Below are positions 51,114 through 64,000 of a stretch of DNA of 64,000 bases, piece by piece (the first letter of the stretch is position 1; every line of letters starts with the position of its first letter). The stretch is from Portunus trituberculatus (taxonomy: Eukaryota; Arthropoda; Malacostraca; Decapoda; Portunidae): positions 9,110,058 to 9,174,057 of the forward strand of contig NC_059300.1 of the NCBI RefSeq assembly GCF_017591435.1. The letters run 5' to 3'. A program made the position numbers and the translations under genes. Under the pieces are notes generated by a model. That model saw only the letters and a list, made by a program, of their open reading frames with translations, was not told the origin of the DNA and did not search any database.

Positions 51114-51837
51114 AGATATACTCGTACCATTCCACATTACCTCACACCATTTCGAGACTTAAACCTATTACCATGTACTCACTCACTCACTCACTCATTC
51201 ACTCACTCTCATGACTAAATACACAATTTCTCTCTCCCTCATACCACCTATACACCTAGTTCCACACCAAAATTCATTCCACAACCATACCCTTTCCTAC
51301 AACACTTTCACTTCTTCCATTATCACCAGCCACACACAGTCTCTCCCCTTCCTGCTGGTCTCCTGAGTGTGTTTCCCTTCATAGGCGCCACACTGGGAAG
51401 TCTTTAAGTCTTTTCAAACTCGTAGAATGGTCTTTGCCTCTGGAAGGTCCGCCTCATATCGTGCCCCTCTCAGCGTAAGGGTCTGGAGGCGAGTTCCATT
51501 ACTAGTATTCGTGACCAGCATGCCTTATCCTTCCCTACTGCTGCCTTGCTCCTGTCTGCCTCCCCCCCCTCACCTCTCTCTCTCTTCTCTCCTTCCTCAT
51601 TCACATCCTTATCCTTTCTCTCTTTTCAATATTCTTTCTTCTCTCTTTACATAATCCCATTCTCTTCTCTCCTTCCTCATCCACTACTCTAGCCTTCCTC
51701 CCTTCCTCCTATATTTCTTTCTTTCTCTTCCTCCTTTTCACATGACCTCACTCCTATCTTCGTTTTTCTTTTATTCGTCAGCTACATCGTGCTTCTCTTA
51801 TTTCTTAGTTCGTGACCTCTGTTCTGTTCCTCCTTTT

Positions 51838-52011
<174 letters not shown>

Positions 52012-52264
52012 TGTTATCTGTTTGTTTGTTTGCTAAGGGAGGGCTGGGGGAAGGAGGGGGGGTGTTGTTCTGCCTTGCTTTCCCAGCCTAGAATGTCTTT
52101 CGTTGGTCACTGTTGACTTTATAGAGTGTGATTGAAGTTGATACATTATGCACCGAGTGGCCATTGTATAGGAGTGTGTGTGTGTGTGTGTGTGTGTTTG
52201 CTGTGAACTTCAAGGGTTCATTGTCGTCTTTGTCGTTATGCGCAGCAAGCGAGTAATGTCCCCT

Positions 52265-52731
<467 letters not shown>

Positions 52732-52810
<79 letters not shown>
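52732..52810 (+). repeat. (TG)n microsatellite at a SINE head
   Basis: Abuts the head of the SINE at 52447-52731. Confidence 0.95.
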
Positions 52811-52812
<2 letters not shown>

Positions 52813-52990
52813 CTAACGTGGGTCGATGTGTAATGATTATTTGGCATCCTTGAACGTTGTCCCGTAAGTTTATGTTGCTATTAATATTCCTTCATATTTC
52901 AACATAATTACTCTTAGTTATTACTCAATTCCGGCTCCTTTCCTCATTACACACTCATTACACTCTAAACAACTTAATATGGTATAGAAT

Positions 52991-52992
<2 letters not shown>

Positions 52993-53056
<64 letters not shown>
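52993..53056 (+). repeat. (GA)n microsatellite
   Basis: Perfect dinucleotide array. Confidence 0.93.
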
Positions 53057-53060
<4 letters not shown>

Positions 53061-53350
53061 CCAATAATCCTCCTCGTGTCTAGCTTTTGGTACACCGAAT
53101 GCCCGAGGAACTGACCATGACAGAGCCGCCTGCCACCATGCATTATAAAAAGGTACAGTGAGTCACCCATCACCTTTATTGTTCTTTTTCAACAGGTCTT
53201 TAAAGGTTAGCACTGTCTGGATTGAGTCATACTGTGGGGTGAGATGAGGGCTTTTGAGTGTTACTGTGTGGGTTTGATACATTTAGGAGATGTTAAGATT
53301 GAGAGGTGATAGATAGTAAATGAGAAGGGGAAAAAAAAATAGAACTTAAA

Positions 53351-53352
<2 letters not shown>

Positions 53353-53428
<76 letters not shown>
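53353..53428 (+). repeat. (CA)n microsatellite
   Basis: Perfect dinucleotide array. Confidence 0.93.
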
Positions 53429-53430
<2 letters not shown>

Positions 53431-53589
53431 ATTAATAACAATCTCATGGAAACGGAGAGTAATTTTGTAAAAGCGAGAATTGCGAGTGTCCCATTTGAAA
53501 TCCCCGATGTTTTTCACACCCCGGAAGGAAAAGATTCGCCTGAAATTGGATAAAACTGGCAAGTGGTCGTCGCCAGGGGAACATTCTCT

Positions 53590-53822
53590 TCTGGGAGGAG
53601 GAGGAGGAGGAGGAGGAGGAGGAGGAGGAGGAGGAGGAGGAGGAGGAGGAGGGGGATGGGAAAGGGAAGGGAAAGGGCAAGGGCAAGGGGAAGAGGAAGA
53701 GGAAGAGGAAGGAAGAGGAGGAGGAGGAGGAGGAGGAGGAGGAGGAGGAGGAGGAGGAGGAGGAGGAGGAGGAGGAGGAGGAGGAGGAGTAGCAATAGGA
53801 GGAGGAGGAGGAGAGGGGAAGA
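53590..53822 (+). repeat. polypurine (GGA)n tract
   Basis: About 230 bp almost free of pyrimidines on this strand, mostly gga/gag repeats with gggaaagg variants. Such tracts can form triplex DNA. ORFs across it are artefacts. Confidence 0.85.
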
Positions 53823-53891
53823 AGATGGTAGAATGGAGTGGTGGAATTCGACGAAAAACTAGCAAATAAGAAAATTTTAGGTATTTACTAT

Positions 53892-53894
<3 letters not shown>

Positions 53895-53971
<77 letters not shown>
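53895..53971 (+). repeat. (GA)n microsatellite
   Basis: Perfect dinucleotide array 70 bases after the polypurine tract. Confidence 0.93.
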
Positions 53972-53973
<2 letters not shown>

Positions 53974-54086
53974 CCCTCCATAATGCCTTTCTTTCTGAAG
54001 TACAATATGGCAGACTTTTTGTTGACAGTCTTTTCTCTATTGTATTCTTAATCTCACTCCTTATTCGTTTTTCCCGGCACACCTGA

Positions 54087-55055
54087 ACCATTCCTGGAAT
54101 TAAGTAACTGTGGAAATATTTACCTTAATTTTTGTGGAACTATTTTAGAGAAAGCTATTTTTTTCATGCAGGAAATATTTCAGACACAGGTTCGTTCCTT
54201 TCTTTTTTGTTTATTTCCACACTCTTTCCTCTCACGCTCTTCCCTGTGGATGTCACCATTCCTTCTACATTTTTCCCATATATCAATTTCACCAGAATTG
54301 TATACAAAGATAGACATAAAACGCCTCTATTTCCTACCAGTTTCAATTACCCTTCATTTGCATTTACACAAACTTCAAAAAAACCCTACAATAGACCACC
54401 TTTTCTCAATTTGTTTTTCTCTCCTTTAAATTAGAGTGACCTCTCTATACACATGTCAGGTGAGCAGCATCAGTCAGCGGCCAATCAATGCGCGCAACCT
54501 TTTCACATGCCAAACAAAGCCCTGACGTGTGACCTTCGCAACACATACACATCGGCAGACCCCTAATATATCCATCCTTTCCCACGAATATAAATGTGTG
54601 TCGCATCACGCCTTATCTCAGCTGTCACGTCCCTGCAGGAGGCGACGTGAAGGACATCCAAAGCTGGCTCAAGACAAGGAGGAAGGGCGTGTATTTATAT
54701 TTACAAGCCTTTTAAAAACACAAGGAAAAAATGTTTGAGTGTTCCTGTAAGCATCGTTTTAATTTATTTTTCAATTTTTTTTCTCTTACTACCTTTCCTT
54801 TTCATTACTCCTTCCCTGCCTTCCTACCCCACCTGCCTCACCTCAGCCATTCTCCTGATCCCTTCATATGCTGCTTCGCTCGTTGTTCATTTGTCTTTCT
54901 ACATTTCTGCATTTCCTGAGCAAACATTTAAGACAACATCTCCCCTCGTTCCCCTCACCACCACCACCACCATCACCACTACTACGTATCTGTCCGCCCT
55001 TCTGGTCTTGTCCTTGTAACGTGAGAGTGACACTGACGCTTCTTCATGTATATTG
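54087..55055. other. intergenic, no gene recognised
   Basis: AT-rich, C/T-rich on this strand toward 54900; short ORFs are low-complexity. Confidence 0.5.
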
Positions 55056-55057
55056 TG

Positions 55058-55135
<78 letters not shown>

Positions 55136-55169
55136 TGTGTAGTGTGTGTCTGTGTGTGAGTGTAGTGTG

Positions 55170-55247
<78 letters not shown>
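55058..55247 (+). repeat. (TG)n arrays
   Basis: Two (TG)n blocks separated by tagtgtg variants at 55130-55170. Confidence 0.93.
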
Positions 55248-56123
<876 letters not shown>

Positions 56124-56565
56124 TACGTATAAACCATCTTCGCCTCCAGCGGTGCACAATGTAAAGATAAACATACACTTTATTTTTTGTTTCGTTTTTT
56201 GCTTTGGGCCGAGAACTAAGACCCTTCAAGGCCGCGCTGTACTGCCACTCTCCTTAATTAAATCCTCAGACGAACGTGATGCTGCAGCGTACACCACCTA
56301 CCTGCTGCTACCTGGCGCGGGACTCACTGAGGGGAAAGAGAGATAGGAAAAAAAGCAGGAAAAAAATAAACACCACACAAATAGAGACAATGAAATGAGG
56401 CAGAAAGACACAACAAGGAAAGTAAGGGGTGGGTGGGTGTGTGGGTAAGTTAGAGTGAGTGAAAGTGAGTCAGTAAGAGAGTGATGATAAAGTAAGTGAT
56501 TATTGGTTATTAGGCAAGTAAATTTAAGTCGCTTCAGGAAATGTTCTGAACTCCAATCTACAACC

Positions 56566-56737
<172 letters not shown>

Positions 56738-57147
56738 TCAACACCAGTCGACAAGTTACAAAGCATAGACATATTACAACAGAGAACAGAGCAATACTAT
56801 GTAAATTCAATAATACTCTTGATCTTCACGCATGTTCCTCTCAGGCTCCCAAGTAAGAGAGGAAAATAATCAACACGTATAGCACGATGTCCAGAAAGAA
56901 ACGATATCTAGTAATTATCACCTTGCATAGAGTTCACGTACTAAAAGAGAAGGTATTTCCATTAAGGGGGAGAGTTGGATGTTACAGAGCTTCCTTCGCA
57001 GGTAACGCCAGTGGTGCACGGCGGCGTAATGATCCTAATTGTCTCCCTGCAAGTTGATCTTATCTCTTACTGGAAAGAAAGGAACATAACAATGAAGGCT
57101 TTTTTCTTTCACTCTTTGTACACGAACAGTCATGTAATTACTGGTAT

Positions 57148-57299
<152 letters not shown>

Positions 57300-57818
57300 A
57301 AAAACAGCACATAAAACACCTGTCAAAATGTAGTACCCTTAATACAACATTCCTTTGTGAATAAAAAGTATATGTTACAAGTTTACTCACGTTGTTTTCT
57401 CTCAAACAGAACACTCCCCGAGGCGCCACGAGTTACGCACTACATCATCATTCATTTTGTAAACTTTTCTGTGTCATATTCCAGAGTATCTATTTATATT
57501 ACTTTCATGTAAACTTACTGAACTGAAGATGTTTGTGTGTGTTGCTTCATGTTACACGAATAATGAAACATGAATACTGAAATACGCGTGATAAAATAAA
57601 ATAACAAAAGGCGTAAAATACAGACAGCGCCATTTTTAGTGCGAGGACTGTAGTTGTGCAGCTTTAGAGGAGTGGGGGAGCCTTGGCCATTAAGGTGAAG
57701 AGTGTGCTGAGGGCTGGGGAGGGAGAGGACAGAGAACCAGGGATGGAGACTGGAGGAGGGGAGGAGGAAGGCACGGGGCTAAGAAGATCAACAAAACAAA
57801 GGAAAAGATTATCTGCTG

Positions 57819-57820
<2 letters not shown>

Positions 57821-57896
<76 letters not shown>
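57821..57896 (+). repeat. (CA)n microsatellite
   Basis: Leads into the 86-bp repeat copy A. Confidence 0.95.
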
Positions 57897-57899
<3 letters not shown>

Positions 57900-57980
57900 A
57901 AAGATGCCCACTATCCTCCTTTGTAAAATAATAAACCATGCAAACAAAAATGCGAATGGTAATCCAACCCGGGCAAGGCA
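57895..57980 (+). repeat. 86-bp repeat left of a SINE, copy A
   Basis: Starts caggtaaagatgcccac and ends gtaatccaacccgggcaagg. It closely matches copy B at 58448-58532. Both begin at a (CA)n tract. Confidence 0.8.
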
Positions 57981-58005
57981 CACACAGACACAAACACAGA
58001 CACAG

Positions 58006-58008
<3 letters not shown>

Positions 58009-58087
<79 letters not shown>
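58009..58087 (+). repeat. (CA)n microsatellite at a SINE head
   Basis: Immediately precedes the intact tRNA head at 58088. Confidence 0.95.
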
Positions 58088-58089
<2 letters not shown>

Positions 58090-58376
58090 CCGGTAGCTCA
58101 GTGGTTAGAGCGCTGGCTTCACAAGCCAGAGGACCGGGGTTCGATTCTCCGGCCGGGTGGAGATATTTGGGTGTGTCTCCTTTCACGTGTAGCCCCTGAT
58201 CATCTAGCAGTGAGTAGGTACGGGATGTAAATCGAGGAGTTGTGACCTTGTTGTCCCGGTGTGTGGTGTGTGCCTGGTCTCAGGCCTATCCAAAGATCGG
58301 AAATAATGAGCTCTGAGCTCGTTCCGTAGGGTAACGTCTGGCTGTCTCGTCAGAGACTGCAGCAGATCAAACAGTG

Positions 58377-58380
<4 letters not shown>
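58088..58380 (+). mobile_element. tRNA-Val-type SINE with intact cloverleaf head
   Basis: The head gcccggtagctcagtggtta folds as a full tRNA: acceptor gcccggt pairs with gccgggt, the anticodon stem ctggc/gccag encloses ttcacaa (CAC, Val), and the T-arm carries ggttcgattc. The SINE body follows (tgtagcccctgatcatctag, ggtacgggatgtaaatcgag) and a (CA)n tail. (CA)n also precedes the head. Confidence 0.85.

Positions 58381-58434
<54 letters not shown>
58381..58434 (+). repeat. (CA)n microsatellite, SINE tail
   Basis: Follows the SINE body and leads into the 85-bp repeat copy B. Confidence 0.95.
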
Positions 58435-58440
<6 letters not shown>

Positions 58441-58447
58441 CCCCACA

Positions 58448-58532
58448 CAGGTAAAGATGCTCATTATTCTCCTTTGTAAAGTAATAACCCTGCAAACAAA
58501 AATGCGAATGGTAATCCAACCCGGGCATGGCA
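58448..58532 (+). repeat. 85-bp repeat right of a SINE, copy B
   Basis: Diverged copy of 57895-57980 in the same orientation, too long and too diverged for a target-site duplication. Confidence 0.8.
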
Positions 58533-58586
58533 GCACCGTAGACTCTCACAAACAAATTTTCAACATCTGCCGCATTCAGAACATAT

Positions 58587-58760
58587 TCTGAAACACATCT
58601 GCGCTGCACCTCCGCTACTTTATGAAGGCTATCTTTTTTCAAGGTGCTCTTATGGTGTCAGTGCCATATCAACACGATATTTATGTTACTAGAAGGAGGA
58701 AAACACTTGAGAACAACATTATCTATCTACGATCTTTGAAAATGATTGTGGAAAGAGAAA
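58587..58760 (+). repeat. dispersed repeat, copy 3 of 3
   Basis: Best matches 6947-7130 at gcacctccgctactttatga, and carries gaggaaaacacttgagaaca and a ctttgaaaatgattgtgg end. Confidence 0.55.
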
Positions 58761-58765
58761 ACTTT

Positions 58766-59842
<1,077 letters not shown>

Positions 59843-60008
59843 TGCAACGCAGTTCTTCTTTACTTGTTGCTTCGGTATTCAGTCTCCCATTATTCCTTAT
59901 TTTCTTGCTTCATATTCTTCCTTCTCTAAGCTCCAGAGTGCAAAATTTATGAACCATTTGAATTACTTAGTGTTCCATTCCTTCCTTTTCCTTATCCTTG
60001 GGGCCTAG

Positions 60009-60015
60009 ACACACA

Positions 60016-60100
<85 letters not shown>
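60009..60100 (+). repeat. (CA)n microsatellite
   Basis: Dinucleotide array with one cata interruption. Confidence 0.93.
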
Positions 60101-60102
<2 letters not shown>

Positions 60103-60240
60103 AAACCAGCAAACGTATAGGAGTGTAATGCGCAAGGATGAAGCTCCAAATAATTAAAAGACAAAGTTAAATGTACAACAAGGTGAGCGAAGTTCGAACA
60201 CGATGGAAAATTAATGTCAAGTCACTTCATGTCATTTTGT

Positions 60241-61427
<1,187 letters not shown>

Positions 61428-64000
61428 CAACGTCCGTGGTCTCCGGACTAACCTTGCAGACTTATACCACAACTGTGTGCAACGACACAATGCAGACGTT
61501 GTTGTGGTGACCGAGACATGGCTGAACAGTGAGGTGGAGCCCACGTATGGCAGGATGCAGGGCTTCACCCACTGGGTGAGGAGGGACCGACAGGAGCGAA
61601 CAGGAGGTGGAGTGGCTGTCTGCTTCAAGGAAGGAATGCAGGCCCAGCTACTCGACATAGACACGCCTCCAATGATGGAGATGATGTACTTCCGAGTAAT
61701 GCTGGCAGACCGCTCAGCCCTCCTGCTGTGTGCCCTGTATCGCCCCCCGCGACAAGGGCCTGACTCACTCTTGTACCTGACTGAGACCTTAGACAACCTG
61801 ATGATGGCACACAGCTGCAGCCACGTGCTGATTGTGGGGGATCTCAATCACCACCTGGAAAGAGACGCCTACGAGAATCTCCTGGAGGTGCAGGGTCTGA
61901 CAGATCATGTCACCTTCCCACACATGAACGAGGAGGGACATTAGACCCTGTCATCTCAGACTACCAGGAAGACAAGCTTCAGTGTCATCAGCTGGGGCTC
62001 GTGGGCAGCTCTGACCATCACGCTGTACTGACACAGCTGGAAGTGGGCGTGGCTCAGGACGAGGCCACCACCCGCACCATCTGGCTGTGGAACAAAGCAG
62101 ACTGGGCTTCCCTGCGCCGCGACCTGACCCACACCCCATGGGCCACTCTGCTACAGGGAGGAGCAGAGAGTGAAGCACTTGCACTCACCTCTCACCTTCT
62201 CGCCCTCCAGAGACGCCACGTCCCACACAGGGAATACACCACCAGATCGACGGATCAGCCATGGTTTGGCTACCGTTGCCGTGTTGCTGCCGAGGCAAAG
62301 TATGCTGCCTGGCTCCGCTACAAGAGGAACCCGACTCGGCGCAACAAGGACCTGCACAGGGCTGCATGCAGGAGGATGGTGGTAACCAGCAAGTGGGCCT
62401 TAAAAAAGTGGGAGGAAAGCCTGCGCCGGAAACTGTGTGGCACTGGCGTAGGAAACAAAACTTGGTGGTCTCTTGTTAAGGACAAACAAGGAACTGGCCA
62501 CCAAGAATCCATCCCTCCCCTCAGCAAGCAGGACGGTACTGTCGCCACCAGCAGTAAGGAGAGGGCACAGTTGCTGGCTTCCTTGTTTGCTGGAAAAATG
62601 AAGGTCGGAATCCACAGCAGCCACCGCCTCAGCTGGTCCAGCAATGTGAGAAGACTGTCACCATGGTGGAGGTGACGCATCAGCAGGTGAAGCGATTATT
62701 GCGGGGCTGGACACACAGAAAGCCACCGGCCCTGATGACATCAGCCCGCACCTGCTGAAGCGATGCTCCCAGGAACTGGCTGCCCCTCTCACCCAAGTCT
62801 TCACAACTTGTGTACGGGAAAACGTCTGGCCTTCAGTGTGGAAGGAGGCTCGAGTAGTTCCGTACACAAAAAGCTCCAGGACGGACCCAAAAAACTACAG
62901 ACCCATATCCCTGTTGTCAGTGGTGGGTAAAGTGTTTGAGAGGGTCGTGGCAGAGGTGGTGTGTAGCCATCTCAAGGACAATGCCCTCCTCTCAGACCAA
63001 CAGTTTGGGTTCAGACCTGGAAGGTCAACCTCCGACCTAATGATGCTTCTCACCAGGCATTGGCAGGACGCCCTCGACGACGGCAAGGACACTATAGTGG
63101 TTGCTTTGGACATAGCAGGAGCTTTTGATAAAGTATGGCACAACGGATTACTAGAAAAGCTTCGTGCTAAAGGCATCCAGGGTGGCTTGCTACGACTCTT
63201 GGGAAATTACCTGCAGGACAGAAGCCTCAAGGTGGTTGTCAACGGGCAAACATCTGAGTCCCTGCCTGTGGAGGCATCAGTGCCACAGGGTTCAATTCTT
63301 GGCCCACTCCTGTGGAATATCTACGTGGATGATCTTCTCCAGCTACTGCCAGGAGTCATGGCCTATGCTGATGACTGCACCCTCTCCTATACCTATCCAC
63401 GCCAGGACAGTGGGCGGGCTGCTGAGGCCATCAATCAGCAGCTACGAGTGATAAAGGAGTGGGGTGCTCGCTGGCAAGTGACATTCGCGCCGGAGAAGAC
63501 ACAAGCAATGGTTGTCTCTCGGTCCCCAGCCGCCATGGCAGCAATGGCAGGAAAGTTGTCTTTTGGCGCTGCTGCTCTCCCACTCCAAGATGACGTCAAG
63601 ATACTTGGAGTGGAGGTGGATCGAGGGCTGAGGTTTGACAGGCATGTCAAAACCATTGCCAAGAAAGCCTCTCACAGGATCTCCGCTCTCAGAAGGATCG
63701 CCAGTTTCCTCGACAGGAAGGGAGACTGCTGCTGTACAAGGCACAGGTGCGGCCCCACCTTGAATACGCAGCTCTCTCCTGGATGTCCTGTGCCGCCACA
63801 CACAGAAGGAGACTGGACAGCATCCAACGCCGCGCCATACGGCTAGTAGATGCTGCACTACCACCTCACCCAGAGCCTGAGCGTCCCCTTGATTCACTGG
63901 AACACCGCAGAGACGTGGCGGCGATCGTAGTGTTCCATAAGGCACAGGTGCAAAGAGTGCCACATCTGGCAGGGCTGCGTCATCCTCTAAGAGTCACCGC

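Noticed and set aside
58088..58160. Functional tRNA-Val (CAC) gene
   Set aside because: The cloverleaf is intact, but it is followed directly by the SINE body shared with three other copies and ends in (CA)n, so it is the head of a SINE.

Overview
This is animal nuclear DNA, most likely from a decapod crustacean and perhaps a crab. The reasons are introns with GT/AG splice sites, an extreme load of (CT)n, (CA)n and (GA)n microsatellites, TTAGG-type repeats, tRNA-derived SINEs, and LINEs of a type I associate with crab genomes. The species is inferred; no database search was possible.

Region 1 (1-38.5 kb, + strand) is most of one large gene, a CDH23/Cad87A-type cadherin. I place 29 coding exons, from the end of extracellular repeat 2 to the stop codon at 38001, plus a candidate 30-nt microexon. 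The 5' end (signal peptide, EC1, most of EC2) lies before the window. The 3' end encodes the juxtamembrane region typical of CDH23, one membrane helix, a short tail and a C-terminal PDZ ligand ending TEL. One exon appears to be missing between exons 11 and 12: half an EC repeat is absent and the splice phases do not match. The same interval holds a GC-rich/TTAGG repeat block and a sharp drop in GC at third codon positions.

Inside the 14.5-kb intron between exons 10 and 11 sit two long uninterrupted ORFs on the same strand (10736-13729 and 15126-19412). They encode paralogous NACHT-like STAND NTPases of 997 and 1428 residues. This nested tandem pair of NLR-like genes is the most interesting content of the window.

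Region 2 (33-46 kb) is the last cadherin intron and the downstream DNA. It holds LINE remnants nested in one another, a 955-bp PIF/Harbinger-type element with TTA target duplications, a foldback, tandem duplications and a 728-bp near-perfect palindrome around a (TA)n core.

Region 3 (46-60 kb) has no gene I can support. It is microsatellites, tRNA-derived SINEs next to (CA)n tracts, a MITE split by a SINE, and other dispersed repeats.

Region 4 (60.4-64 kb) is a LINE with a zinc-knuckle ORF1 and an endonuclease/reverse-transcriptase ORF2 broken by frameshifts. It runs off the end of the window.
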